Notes: a model not told the origin generated them from the sequence alone. DNA of 64,000 nucleotides from Pseudomonadota bacterium (GCA_016711215.1 JADJTL010000006.1:113271-177270); one strand, 5' to 3'; shown: positions 25,974 to 36,126, counted from the first letter of the stretch. Numbers and translations: made by a program.

Positions 25974-27803
25974 CTACGCCTTCACCGCGGCGCTCGTCGC
26001 GAAGTCCCGAACCCGGTTGAGTGCGGTCGCGATGAGCGGCGGGACGCGCGCCGGGTCAGTACCACCAGCAGTGATCTGGTCGGCGACGATGCCGGCGAAC
26101 AGCGTTTTCCACTTGTCTCCACGCCCCTCTTTCATGAATTGATGAACTCGTTCCTCGGCCGTGAGCAGAGCACGAGTTGGATCGGCGGCCACGAACCTCG
26201 CCAGCGCTCCGGCACCGAGATGAGCATTGATTGCCGCTTCGTATTCGGTTCGCGCACCACTGAATATCAGCGCTGCCTCGAGGTCGTGGCCCGACCCAAG
26301 AGCGAAGCAGTCGTGCGGCAGAAGAACGTCTTCGCGCAACCGTCCTGCGGTCTTCGCGGTGTCCACGGCGGTCTGCGTGGCGAGGCCGGCGGTCACGAGG
26401 TGCCCGGCAACCTCCTCGAGGTCCTCCCCATCGGACAGGATTGCCCATGGGATGCCGAGAGCGGCAGAGCCGATAATTCGAAGCAAGGGCACGTATGCCT
26501 TGCCGTCCACGGGCACCAGCGAGATCCCATGGAGATGGAGATCGATGCCCAACGCGCGCGCGAAGCACGGCAGAGCACGCACTTCGGATTCGCCCTCGAA
26601 GAGAAGCACTGCTCGGGCGAAAAAGACTTCGGCCGCACCAGAACGAAGCTCCCGCTCCAAGATCGAGCGCTGCCGCGGAGAGAGGAAGGGCGCCCCGGCG
26701 TTGGTTGGGTCCTCGACGGGAACTTGAGAAGCAACGCAACCACCACCCGCACGTCGGAGCAAGGTTACGTGGTCGGCGGCCGCCTGCCGGGCGATGGCTG
26801 TCGAGTGGGTCGTGACGAACGTCTGGCGCTCCAGCGCCCCGAGCACGCCGGCAATCGCGCGCCGGGCGTGCGGATGGAGGTGTACCTCAGGCTCCTCTAT
26901 GCCGAGGACCGGTTCCGCTTCCGTGTTGTCATTTTCTTCACGTGCAAGGAGGTCGACGAACGCCCGAACGATGACCAGGTACCCTACGCTGCGCGTCCCC
27001 TCGCCGTGCCTGTCGAGTGCGAAGCCGCGCGGAGAGTCGAGGGTCTGAAGTAGAACCTCCAGGTTCCGAAGAACGCTGGCCGGGTCCACTGCCACTGGGT
27101 TCACGACGACGTCGTTGGGGGCAGGCGCGGTCGGGATGATCCGCCCGATCTCTCGGAAGCGGTCGCGTATCTCGGCGAGACGAGGCGTTGCAGCGAGGAT
27201 CGACGTGTTGATGGCTTGCAGTGCAGTGGCAACCGAGGCTGCGGTCGTCGGATCGAGAAGAACGGAGTCGACGAGCCGTCCCCAGAAGCCACGGCGGTTC
27301 CGGAGCTCACGGAGCGTGTCTCTGAACGCGTCAGCGAGGTAGAAAGGAATGAAGCGGCGAAGTACGCCGCGCTTGCTCGTCGGCATCCGCCGCGTGGTTC
27401 CGTCGGCTTTCACCGAGAAGTAGTCGACGCGGATTCTGCTCTCTGCTGAATCGAACGAGGCCTCAGTGCGGAAATTGAGAAAGGGCGCGCCGACCGAATC
27501 GAAGTCGATGTTGTCTACAAAGTCGGCGGTGAACGCCGTGCTGAAGTCCGTTTCCGGCGTCGCTCGGAGTTCGAGGTCGATGCGGATCGTTGGCAGCGCG
27601 GCGGGAGCGGCGTTCGCAGCATCGACAAAGAAGTCCTCTAGATCAAACGTGGTCCCGCGCCCGAGGGCACGATCCAGCGCTTGGAGGAGGCTCGACTTGC
27701 CGGTGTTGTTCTCGCCGATGAGAAGGTTGATGTCGGATTTCGGCGCGAGGTCGAAGCCTCGCAGGCACCTGAAGTTCTCGATATGGATCCTGGCTATGCG
27801 CAT
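25974..27803 (-). CDS. OLD-family ATP-dependent endonuclease (ABC ATPase + TOPRIM), GajA-like
   Basis: 609 residues. Start ATG 27803 (MRIARIHIENFRCLRGFDL) was chosen over the longer open frame because family members begin exactly here; it lies 18 bases after brxC. Walker A LLIGENNTGKSSLLQAL (~residues 28-41), signature EGTRSVGYLVIVRAF, Walker B VLGIEEPEVHLHPHARR, and switch His in TFVTTHSTAIARQA. A TOPRIM nuclease domain follows: AVLLFEGESEVRALPCFARA (Glu) and PWAILSDGEDLEEV (DxD). Class 2 OLD proteins adjacent to a UvrD helicase constitute Gabija. The gene keeps one frame over its whole length, unlike most BREX genes around it. Confidence 0.9.
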   Translation of the reverse strand: MRIARIHIENFRCLRGFDLAPKSDINLLIGENNTGKSSLLQALDRALGRGTTFDLEDFFVDAANAAPAALPTIRIDLELRATPETDFSTAFTADFVDNIDFDSVGAPFLNFRTEASFDSAESRIRVDYFSVKADGTTRRMPTSKRGVLRRFIPFYLADAFRDTLRELRNRRGFWGRLVDSVLLDPTTAASVATALQAINTSILAATPRLAEIRDRFREIGRIIPTAPAPNDVVVNPVAVDPASVLRNLEVLLQTLDSPRGFALDRHGEGTRSVGYLVIVRAFVDLLAREENDNTEAEPVLGIEEPEVHLHPHARRAIAGVLGALERQTFVTTHSTAIARQAAADHVTLLRRAGGGCVASQVPVEDPTNAGAPFLSPRQRSILERELRSGAAEVFFARAVLLFEGESEVRALPCFARALGIDLHLHGISLVPVDGKAYVPLLRIIGSAALGIPWAILSDGEDLEEVAGHLVTAGLATQTAVDTAKTAGRLREDVLLPHDCFALGSGHDLEAALIFSGARTEYEAAINAHLGAGALARFVAADPTRALLTAEERVHQFMKEGRGDKWKTLFAGIVADQITAGGTDPARVPPLIATALNRVRDFATSAAVKA

Positions 27804-27820
27804 CCTCGAGCGTTCTCCGT

Positions 27821-30800
27821 CTACTTCACGACTACCGTGAAGCCTTCCGCGAGCTTCTGCTTGAGCCGTTCCTTGAGCTGGTCGAGCCTGCGCTCCAACT
27901 CCTTCGCCGCGTGTGGGCCGAAGGAACGACCGCCGAGTTCGGCCAGGGGCCGCCACTCGTAAGTCTTCTCGGCTGGCGGCGCCGGCGGTGTCGGCCCCGG
28001 TTCTGGCTTGGCCAGTTTCAACAGGTCCGCCTCAATGGTGGACCGCCAGCCGGGAAGCCCCACGGCAATCCCTTGCAAGGCGCTCAGGCTGTGGCGGCCC
28101 GAAGCGGCGAGTAGGTCCTCGGCCGTGCTGACGTCGGCATTCGCGAGATGCAGGGGCCCCTCGGCGCCGAAGTACCGGTCGAGCACTGCGTCGCGCTTGG
28201 CCTCCGGTGCTTTGCGGTAGGGATCGCTGTCCAGCAGCTCGTTCCTGAGGCCCAAGGTCTCCTCAGCAACGCTGTCGTGGACCTGCTCGTACGCCGACCG
28301 ATAGCGGGCCAGCACGCGGTGGTAGGCATCTCGGTAGGCGATCCACTTCTCGAGGATCGCGCGGTCACGGACGACCGCCTGCGCATCCTCCATGCCCTGG
28401 CGGATTTCCACGGCCTCGGGTCGATCGGCAGGAACCGGCTGCTTGTGACAGAGGTCGAGGACCCTCCGGGAGAGGTCGAATGTCTTGTCCCGGCCATCGG
28501 CGAGGAAGGCAGAGAAGTCGGTGGCGAACTTGTTGAGTCCGACCCATTCATCCGCACGCGCGAGGAAGTCCTTGACGACCGACGTTGGGTCCTTCGCTGT
28601 CGTGGCCTTCTTGCAGAGCGCCTCGGCTCCCTTGTAGACCTCGGGCAGTGGGAGGGCAAAGCCGACGTAGGTCCGTGCGCGCTCCCCAGCTTCGATCAGG
28701 CGCGATCCGACATCTCGGACGCGCGCCGCGATCACGTTCCCCGCCTCTGGCACATCCGTGATGCCGAGCCGAACGAGCAGCTTGGCAGCTGCCTTCAGCT
28801 CCTCGACGGAAAGGCCGCTTTGCGCGATGCGGAAGGTGACGCCTTTGAACGTGTTCACCTTCGTGAACAGGTCGGCAGTTCCTGACTCAGTGTAGTCGAA
28901 GAGCTCGCGCGTCCCCTGCGCACTGGGGGTTTCCAGATACACCGCGCCCCCACGGAGCGCGGCCGCGAGCGTGAGGCGGACGATCTCCGACGGCCACCCG
29001 AACGGAATCTTGGAGAAGAAAGCCAGGAGTGATGCGCCGTCGGTCGGCTTGTTCTCGTCCGCGAGGTCCTTGAGAACTTCAAGGACGGTCGCGAGGAGTG
29101 GCCGCTCTCGTTGCAGCATTCCCTGAGAGTCGAAGAGGTCGAGCTCGGGTTCGACCTCGTGCAGCTTCTTCTCGGCCGGGTTCAGGATGCGCGCGACGTT
29201 CCGGAAGTCGAAGCGCTTGTCGGCGTCCGAGAAGCGAGTGTAGAGGTTCCCGGCGAGCGTCTTGCCGGCGTCCTGGAGGGCGGTCTTGAGGTCGCGGCTC
29301 CCGTCGAGTTCGTGCTCATCGCCGCTCACGTACATCCGCCCTTCGCGGAACGAACGCTCGAGATCCCGAGCCAGCGACTCCTCGATCGCGGCAAGCTCCT
29401 TGCGCTTCTCACCCAAGGCGTCCTGTGTCGACTTCGCAGTGTCCTTCGTGAAGCGCTCGTCCTCCGTGAGCTTTCGGAGCGCCTCGTACCGCTTGAGCCG
29501 TGCCTCCAGCGACTCCGGTGTCGAGGCAATCCAATGCAGCGCGCGCCCCTTGGTCCCGCGTGCCTTGTTCTCGCGCTCGATCTCCGTGCGGTCCTTCTTC
29601 TTGGCTGACAGCGGACCGATGAACGAGACCGCGAGTTCGTTTCCGGTCGCCAGGTCCTCGCCGTCGAGCTGGACGTTGTAGGCGAAGAGAGCCTGCGACT
29701 TGCCGTGCCGGATCTGGAACTGGTCGAGCTTCCCCTTGGTGAGAATGCGTGCCTTGAGCAGCTCCTTGGCCTGCCGGACCGCGGGGCCGAGCCCCATGTC
29801 GCGGACGACCCGCTGGACCTCCTGCTCGATGGTTCGTTCCTTCTCGTTCAGGTACTTGTACTCACCGCTCGACTCGTCCCGCGCGACGTATCCCGCGGCC
29901 TGCAATGCGAGCAGCGTTTGCTCGACGTCGATCCGCAATGCGGGGAGGTCCGCCCGCACGTCACGTACGAGCAGCTTCGCGATGACCTCTGGCGTGCGCG
30001 GCACGAACGTCACGCGCTGGAGCAGCCAGAGAACCTTGAGGACTCGTGGCGGCTTCACCTTCGTGCCCGGGACACGGTCGGTGCTCTCTCGGATCGCCTG
30101 GACGCCACTCGCCCCGAGGTATTCCTGAGAGTAGAGGTCCTTCTCGATGGCATCGAAGACCTGATCGAAGCCGGCGAGTGCCCCGACATCCTGGTCGGCC
30201 AGCTCTCGTGCAACGTCCTGCGTCACCGAGATCATGCTCCGGACGCCACCAGAGATGCGAAAGCCCGAGAGCGCCTCGAAGATGTCCTGGGCGAGCTTGA
30301 TGGTCTGCGGGAGAAAGGGGTAGCTCGCGATGAATGGGTCGCGGTCGAGCTTGACGAGGTTGCGCGTGCTCTTCAGATCGCCGAGCTGCGACAGGAAGCC
30401 TTCGTGCTCGGCGTAGAGGGTCGCGAGTTCCGCGGTCTTCGCCTCGCGCTTCTTGAGGATCCGCTCTCCGACGACCTTGTTGATCTCATCGGAGATGAGT
30501 CCCACCTTCACGCAGAAACGGGCGTCGAGCTTGCCGAGAGCGGAAGCTGGAGGTTGGCGCGGTCGCACACCTGCTCCAGCGCTTGCTGCGAAGTGACGAC
30601 GAGCCAGATCTTTCCTTTGCCCTGGTTCCCGAGCTGCTCGACGAGAGCCCGCAGCTCCTCGATCTTGTTGCGGTCATCGCCGATGAACTGCCCCATCTCG
30701 TCGACGACAAACATGAGGTGGGCCTGGCGGCCCCCGGTCGTGGGCTGTGAGTCCACCCACTCGACGAGTTCCTTCGCGACCGACTCCGCCGTGACCTTCT

Positions 30801-31533
30801 CGGTGCGGTAGGCGTCCATCAACCCGTCCTGGGCGGCCTTCTCGGTGGAGTACTCTTCGGGGTAGATGCGCGCCATGACCTTGGCGATGCGGGAGCGGTT
30901 GAACTCGTGCTCCTTGCGACCCTCCTCCCAGGTCTGCCCGAACAGTTTGTGGTACTCGCCTTTGAAGTCTCCGTAGCGGCTGCGCGATTCGAGTCGCTTC
31001 TCAATGCGAGCCAGGTAGATGGCGTCGGAGTAGCCAAGGGATTCGTAGAACGTCGAGAGGAGGATCTCCGCGACCGAGTTCGGATTGTTCAGCGTCTGCT
31101 TCGATTTGATTTCGAAGGCCACCGTCTTGACGCTTGCGGCCAATCGGATCTCACCCAGGCGCCGCTTGATGTCCCGCGCGAACCGGCCGTCGTTGAGGTG
31201 CTTCTCGAACAGGTCCATCGCCGATTCGGCGGTCTCCGCATCGACGGCCTGGTTCTGGAGGAGGTAGCCAACGAGCTTGGCGAAGTGCGACTTGCCGCTG
31301 CCGAAGAAGCCGGAGATCCAGATGCCCATGTCGTCCATGGGCTGGGCCCGCTTGCGGCGGGCATCCAAGCTCTCGGTGAAAGTGTCGAGGACGTTCTTAA
31401 GCTTCTCCTCCGTCCAGTCGGTGAGGACGAACTCGCGGATCTCCTGCGCGAGCGCAGCGTGGTCGTAGACTTTGACGACGCCTTCAATCTTGCGCCCCAG
31501 GTCCCGCACGAACAGGTCTCGGATCGGCATCAT
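27821..31533 (-). CDS. brxC: BREX P-loop protein BrxC (one frameshift)
   Basis: ATG at 31533 (MMPIRDLFVRDLGRKIEGVV), eight bases after brxB. The N-terminal ATPase domain has Walker A WISGFFGSGKSHFAKLVGYL (~residues 72-91) and Walker B-like HLMFVVDEMGQFIGDD. The frame breaks near 30,537: DRANLQLP then, in another frame, ALGKLDARFCVKVGLISDEI and ~900 more residues, including long charged helices (SQLGDLKSTRNLVKLDRDPF, KAELL-rich segments, ARDLERSFREGRMY) and a C-terminal region ending FTVVVK. Combined length ~1237 residues matches BrxC/PglY (DUF6079). BrxC is the large ATPase scaffold of BREX, required for defence. Confidence 0.9.
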
Positions 31534-31540
31534 GTGCTCC

Positions 31541-32077
31541 TCAGCTCAGCTTCACTGCGAGGTAGTTGTACCCGTCGCGCTGGTTCATGAAGTAGAGCTT
31601 GCCGCCCTCCTCGTGCCCCGGAAACGCGAGAATGATCCGGCAGGGCAAGTGCCGCAGGTCGGCGAGGACATCGGCGAACTTGATGACGGGATAGAGCGAC
31701 GCCGTGGCGCTGAGGATCACCGCGCCCGAAGAAACCTCGGCGGCAGCCTTCTCGACACGCTGCTTGAGCGCATCCTGCACCGCGCGGGCGAGGCCACGCT
31801 TGATGGCGGCGAGATCCTCGAACTCCTGGGTAAAGACGTCTGGCAGCAGCCCTCGCGCCTCGAGCACTTCGAACGGCAGGGTAGTGAGGTCGACGTGGCG
31901 GAAGGCCACGCTGCGTTCCGTGAGGAGGTGCAGAAGCTTTTGAAGGTGATCGCGGAAGTCGTTCTCCTCCTCCGGCGGATAGACGACGAGAACGCTTGAG
32001 TCGGTCCGTACCGAAGGGTCGGCCGGAGGCTGGAGCAGCATCTCGCGCAGCGACCGCATCTTCGTCTCAAGGTCCAT
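31541..32077 (-). CDS. brxB: BREX protein BrxB (DUF1788)
   Basis: 178 residues from ATG at 32077, overlapping the brxA end by 11 bases. Opens LETKMRSLREMLLQPPADPS; then ENDFRDHLQKLLHLLTERSV, HVDLTTLPFEVLEARGLLPD, and the C-terminal YPVIKFADVLADLRHLPCRI, ILAFPGHEEGGKLYFMNQRD, YNYLAVKLS. This is the complete DUF1788 pattern (R.LPCRIILAFPG.E.GGKLYFMN..DGYNYLA). BrxB is a small core component of type I BREX of unknown biochemical role. Intact. Confidence 0.93.
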   Translation of the reverse strand: MDLETKMRSLREMLLQPPADPSVRTDSSVLVVYPPEEENDFRDHLQKLLHLLTERSVAFRHVDLTTLPFEVLEARGLLPDVFTQEFEDLAAIKRGLARAVQDALKQRVEKAAAEVSSGAVILSATASLYPVIKFADVLADLRHLPCRIILAFPGHEEGGKLYFMNQRDGYNYLAVKLS

Positions 32078-32924
32078 TGGGACCCCCGAGATCGAGATCG
32101 ACGACGTCGCCCTGAATCCGGCAGCGGAGCGACCCGGTCGCGCTCAACCGGAAGAGGAGGTCGACCGTCTCGTCGAGCGAGAGGCCAAGCAGCCGGAACA
32201 ATGGCGACTGGACCGCCGCCAGGTTGCCCACACCGGAAAGCTGCAGGGCGCGGAGAAGGAAGCGGACGGATGCCGATCCGGGCGCTGGTCGGACGCTCGC
32301 TTTGCGCTGCGCCCCGCGCGCGAGGCCAAACTCCTTGAGCGCCGAAAGGTAGTGGCTCGCGATGTTCTCGCGCGACGACGTCGACCAGCCGGCGATTTCC
32401 GGGTGGCTCCGCTCGCGCGACCTGAGGAACGCGAGCACGTCGGCCGTCCGTAGATCACCCGGCGCGGTCCTGAGGTACTGGTAGATCCACTCGGTGCCGA
32501 GGTCACAGACGAGGCGGTCGTGGAGCGCGAAGAGAAGGTAGGCCGTAAGTGCGCGGTCATTCTCCGATGAGGCCCGTCGATACTCTTCGAGAAATGCACG
32601 AAACAGAGGGGACGCGCCGTCGATGCCGTAGCGCGCCGCCAGCTCCTTCCAGGTCTTCTCGCGCGCGGCGGCGGTGCGACGCGAGAGCACGTTGTCCTCG
32701 ATGACGCGGCGGCGATACTCCGCGCGGGGAACGGCGCCTTCCACCGCAGCGAGCAGCGAATGCAGCTCTGCGTAGAACGCCGCGCGCGACGCGAGGCGCG
32801 ACACGTAGGGCTGGCCCTCCCGGGTTGCAGGAAAGGTGAAGGCAGGAGAAACCGGCAGGCCGCCGTTTCCCCGCCGGCCGGAGCGGCCCGCGGCCGACAC
32901 GGTGTCCCCCTCGATCAGGCTCAC
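32067..32924 (-). CDS. brxA: BREX protein BrxA (DUF1819)
   Basis: 285 residues. The GTG at 32924 is taken as start because it overlaps the regulator's stop (GTGA); the open frame upstream only duplicates the regulator's region. Key blocks: VIEDNVLSRRTAAAREKTWK, LAARYGIDGASPLFRAFLEE, LTAYLLFALHDRLVCDLGTE, ENIASHYLSALKEFGLARG. These match DUF1819/BrxA, a small winged-helix DNA-binding protein of type I BREX. It is first of the six core genes in the operon. Intact. Confidence 0.9.
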   Translation of the reverse strand: MSLIEGDTVSAAGRSGRRGNGGLPVSPAFTFPATREGQPYVSRLASRAAFYAELHSLLAAVEGAVPRAEYRRRVIEDNVLSRRTAAAREKTWKELAARYGIDGASPLFRAFLEEYRRASSENDRALTAYLLFALHDRLVCDLGTEWIYQYLRTAPGDLRTADVLAFLRSRERSHPEIAGWSTSSRENIASHYLSALKEFGLARGAQRKASVRPAPGSASVRFLLRALQLSGVGNLAAVQSPLFRLLGLSLDETVDLLFRLSATGSLRCRIQGDVVDLDLGGPNGP

Positions 32925-33121
32925 CGCTCCACCTTCTCGCCATCTTCGTGCGCATGACCCGACCGCACCCACTCGTCCACCTCTTCCTTCTTGAACTTCC
33001 AGAGCTTGCCGACCTTGTGCGCCGGCAGCCCCTTGCGCTCGATCCAGCGGTAGACGGAGTCCTTCGTGACTCCGATGTGCTCCGCGATCTCCTCCACGGA
33101 GAGCCAGCGGTCGTCCGTCAT
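32921..33121 (-). CDS. Excisionase-type helix-turn-helix DNA-binding protein heading the BREX operon
   Basis: 66 residues from ATG at 33121. MTDDRWLSVEEIAEHIGVTK, DSVYRWIERKGLPAHKVG, KLWKFKKEEVDEWVRSG is the HTH_17/MerR-like excisionase pattern. It overlaps brxA by four bases, so it is co-translated with the system and probably autoregulates it. It differs from the WYL-type BrxR regulator found in front of other BREX loci. Confidence 0.88.
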   Translation of the reverse strand: MTDDRWLSVEEIAEHIGVTKDSVYRWIERKGLPAHKVGKLWKFKKEEVDEWVRSGHAHEDGEKVER

Positions 33122-33236
33122 GCTCGTCTCCGACCTCGCACGGTCTGGTTCGGCCTAGTCATAATAGAATCGGGCAGAACCTAACACGTCAGGAATGGAC
33201 CAACAACAGTCATCTTCAGGAGAGAACGAGGCGATA
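33122..33236 (-). promoter_or_regulatory. Probable promoter of the BREX operon
   Basis: A short AT-richer gap between the recombinase module and the BREX operon. On the minus strand it holds TATTAT (33166-33161) as a -10 candidate; no strong -35 was identified. The whole operon down to the DUF4209 gene has no other gap larger than ~45 bases, so this is likely its main promoter. Confidence 0.4.
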
Positions 33237-33626
33237 TCAGTACTTACGAGGCAGTAGCTGGTCCCAGCGGCGTCGCTGCTCGCCCCAGTCGAGCGAGTCG
33301 AGTACGGCGTCCCTGAGCCGGCGCTCGCTGACGGGCTGCGCTCCCGGCGGCACTTCAAGGAACAGAATCTCGGCCTGGATGTCGGGCGCTAGGAGAAGCA
33401 GGTCCATGAGCTGGCTGATCCGCGCTCGGGTGAGGCCGAGCGCCCGGGACATGGTTGCGTGGTCAGCGAACTCGCCGACATCGACCCTTCGCTGGAGGGC
33501 GTGCGCCAGCGCGAGTTGCCGAGCGACGCGCGCGGGGTAGCGACGGGGCGGCCTTGCAGCGGCCTCCGCAACGCGACGCTCACGGGCGCGGGCCCTCGGC
33601 TCGAACGTGATCGTGATGTCGGTCAT
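33237..33626 (-). CDS. Small ParB-like helix-turn-helix protein of the recombinase module
   Basis: 129 residues from ATG at 33626, overlapping the recombinase stop (ATGA). After a basic N-terminus (RARARERRVAEAAARPPRRY) it has LALAHALQRRVDVGEFADHA, then TMSRALGLTRARISQLMDLL, a helix-turn-helix resembling the ParB/KorB type, and LLAPDIQAEILFLEVP. Proteins of this form regularly lie after large serine recombinases with DUF2924 genes and are thought to aid site recognition. Last gene of the module. Confidence 0.65.
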   Translation of the reverse strand: MTDITITFEPRARARERRVAEAAARPPRRYPARVARQLALAHALQRRVDVGEFADHATMSRALGLTRARISQLMDLLLLAPDIQAEILFLEVPPGAQPVSERRLRDAVLDSLDWGEQRRRWDQLLPRKY

Positions 33627-35202
33627 GGCGCGCCCTCCGCGGCAAGGCCGGCCGGGCCGCGCGGTGAGCATTCCTCGAGGTCGAAGAGCTTGACGTGCAG
33701 CTCCCGGGCTGCGCTGTCCACCGAGACGCGGCGCACCAGCGTGTGCAGAAACTCGCGGCGCTCGGCCGGGACGAGCGTGTCCCACAGCCCGTCGAACGCG
33801 TTGAGGAACTCCGCCACCTGCTCGACCTCGTGGCGTACGCCGTCAGCGCCCCGCAGGCGCGCCTCGACCTCGCCAAGTTCGAGGCGGACGCGGTCCATGT
33901 CCGCTTCCAGCTCCCCGAGGCGCTCGACCATGAGCTTGCTGCCCGCGCCCCCGTTGGAGAACGCCGCCAGCAGGCGTCGGGCCTCGCCGTTCATCTCGGC
34001 GAGCCGCGCGGTCAGGCGCTCGCGCTGGGCCTGGACCTCCGCCTGAGAGCCATCGTCCTCGTTGAGGTCGGCGAGAATCTCACGCTGGAGGTCGCCCTTC
34101 TTCGCGGCCTCGCGCACCTGGGCAATGACGTCGCCCTCGACCTGGTCGGCCGCGACCAGCCCGGTGGGGCAGGGCGTCCCTTCGCTGGCCTCCCGGTAGC
34201 ACCGGTAGTACCGGTAGCTCTTGCCGTTGCGGCCGCGACCCATGGACGAGGTCATGGCCGAGTCGCACGCCTGGCACCGGAGGATGCCCGTCAGCAGGAA
34301 CTCCGGCCGCCGGCTGCGGCGCACGCCGCGCCCGGTGGAGCGGCCAGCGAGGCACTTCTCGACGCGCTCGAAGACGTCCGTGCTGACGAGGGGAGGTTGC
34401 TCGCCGGGGTGAAGCTCGTCCTTCAGCCTGACCTTGCCCGCGTAGAGCGGGTTCCGCAGGAGCCGATGGACGGCGTTCTTGTCCCAGGGCCTGCCGCCGA
34501 CCTGCTTGCCGCCCTTCGTGGTGTGGCGCTTCTGCGTGTGGCCAAGGGAGTTGAGCCGCGCCGCGACCGCGCCAATGGAGCGCGTCTTCAGGTACAGCTC
34601 GAACGCGAGCCGAACCACCTCGGCCTCGTCGGGAACCACGGCGAGCGCGCGCCGATCGGTGTCCACGCGGTAGCCCAGGACGGGCGGGCCGCCAGTCCAC
34701 TTCCCGCGGCGGCGGGCGGCGGCAATCTTGTCCCGGGTTCTCTCGCTGATCAGCTCGCGCTCGAACTGGGCGAAGGAAAGCAAAACGTTCAGGACCAATC
34801 GGCCCATCGATGACGACGTGTCGAAGTGCTGAGTGATGGAGACGAACCCGACGTTCTTCTTCTCGAACCGCTCCATCACCCGGGCGAAGTCGAGGAGTGA
34901 GCGTGAAGGCGGTCGACTTTGTAGACGACCACCGCGTCCACCTCGCCGCGGTCGATGTCGTCGAGCAGCCGCTGCATCGCCGGTCGGTCGAGGTTCCCGC
35001 CGGTGAACCCGCCGTCGTCGTAGCGCGTGGGGAGCGCCGTCCAGCCCATCGCGGCTTGGCTGCGGATGTAGTGCTCGGCCGCTTCGCGCTGCGCGTCGAG
35101 CGTGTTGAAGTCCATGTCGAGCCCCTCGCTCGTGGACTTCCGCGTGTAGATGGCGCAGCGGATCTGGCGGGGCGCCTTGCCGTTGGCGCTCGCCGTGGTC
35201 AT
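33623..35202 (-). CDS. Large serine recombinase (one frameshift)
   Basis: ATG at 35202 (MTTASANGKAPRQIRCAIYT) overlaps the DUF2924 stop by ATGA. Resolvase domain: CAIYTRKSTSEGLDMDFNTL (catalytic Ser in RKST), WTALPTRYDDGGFTGGNLDR, AVVVYKVDRL, then a one-base deletion at ~34,903 where SRSLLDFARV is expected. The other frame continues QHFDTSSSMGRLVLNVLLSF, ISERTRDKIAAARRRGKW, the recombinase domain, a zinc ribbon (LRCQACDSAMTSS ... CYREASEGTPCPTG) and a C-terminal coiled coil. About 525 residues. It would integrate or excise an element, plausibly the one that brought the BREX operon directly downstream. Active only if the frameshift is an error. Confidence 0.85.
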
Positions 35203-35681
35203 GCGCTCTCCCGCTGGAGGAGGCCGAAGAAGCCGTAGCCGTTCCAACGCGTCCCTGCGATTTTGCTGGCGAGCACCGAGAGGCTCTTGAACCGCTCGCC
35301 GCGGTACTCGAAGCCGTCATCGAGGACGGTGACCTCGTGCTTGGCCCCGTCGAGCGCTCGGTGGAGCACCGTCCCGGGTGGCGGCAGTCGAGGGTCACGC
35401 GGCCGGGCCGCGCAGGCCAGTTCCTCGGCGGCGCCCGGTGGCAGGCGCCTTCGCACCGGCGCCTGCTCCGCGAGGACCTCGGCGCGCGCACGAGCTGCCT
35501 CGGTGAGGCCCCCGTATTTGCGCTCCTGCAGCCGGTACGCGATGCGCTTGAAGAGGAAGTCCTTGTTGCGACTCTTGCTCTCCTCGCCGAACAGCTTGAG
35601 GTACCGCGCGCGCAGCTCCTCCATGGAGAGCTTGCGCACCGCCATCATCTCCTTGATTAGGCCGTCGTCTCTTTTCGCCAT
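35199..35681 (-). CDS. DUF2924-family protein
   Basis: 160 residues from ATG at 35681, with AGAGAGG upstream. MEELRARYLKLFGEESKSRN, DFLFKRIAYRLQERKYGGL at the N-terminus and PGTVLHRALDGAKHEVTVLD, GFEYRGERFKSLSVLASKIA, TRWNGYGFFGL at the C-terminus are the two halves of DUF2924. The C-terminal part resembles a small DNA-modifying-enzyme-like or RAMA fold. The family is consistently linked to serine recombinases, as here (ATGA overlap), and is probably an accessory DNA-binding factor. Confidence 0.88.
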   Translation of the reverse strand: MAKRDDGLIKEMMAVRKLSMEELRARYLKLFGEESKSRNKDFLFKRIAYRLQERKYGGLTEAARARAEVLAEQAPVRRRLPPGAAEELACAARPRDPRLPPPGTVLHRALDGAKHEVTVLDDGFEYRGERFKSLSVLASKIAGTRWNGYGFFGLLQRESA

Positions 35682-35717
35682 CTGGCTGCCTCTCTTTCTA
35701 CGGGTGGTCTCCGGCCG

Positions 35718-35990
35718 TTAATCCGCTCTCACCTTCGACATGAGCGCTCGACGTGGGACCACAGGCAAGGCAACGCTCTCCCGTTTTCCGGCTGCCACCG
35801 AGACGTCGTCGGGCGCGTCAGCTCCGCGGGGAGATGAGGGCAGCACAGCCGGTCCAGCAGCGGGCGAGGCTCGTGTCAGGAGCCGGCGGATGCCGCGTGC
35901 GAGAATCCGCGCTGCAGCCTTGCGGCGCTCCGCGGGGCCGAGCTCGTCCTCGTTGTCACGCTCTCCCGTCGCGCTGGTCGTCTCGTCCAT
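35718..35990 (-). CDS. Small protein of the recombinase module
   Basis: 90 residues from ATG at 35990 (MDETTSATGERDNEDELGP). Its only recognisable part is GPAERRKAAARILARGIRRL, a helical segment common to small open reading frames preceding DUF2924 genes in such modules; the rest is Ala/Pro-rich. It is the first gene of the module, 36 bases before DUF2924. Possibly a regulatory peptide. Confidence 0.5.
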   Translation of the reverse strand: MDETTSATGERDNEDELGPAERRKAAARILARGIRRLLTRASPAAGPAVLPSSPRGADAPDDVSVAAGKRESVALPVVPRRALMSKVRAD

Positions 35991-36126
35991 CTGCCGCTCC
36001 CGTCGATGGCGAGCGCGCATCTGCGCAGGCGGCGCCATCGCTGTTTACCTACCGGGGGCTGGTCGAAAGTGTCGGCGAGCGTGGCGCGTGGCTTCCATGA
36101 GCTACGGCTTTTCCTGACTTCCTGAA

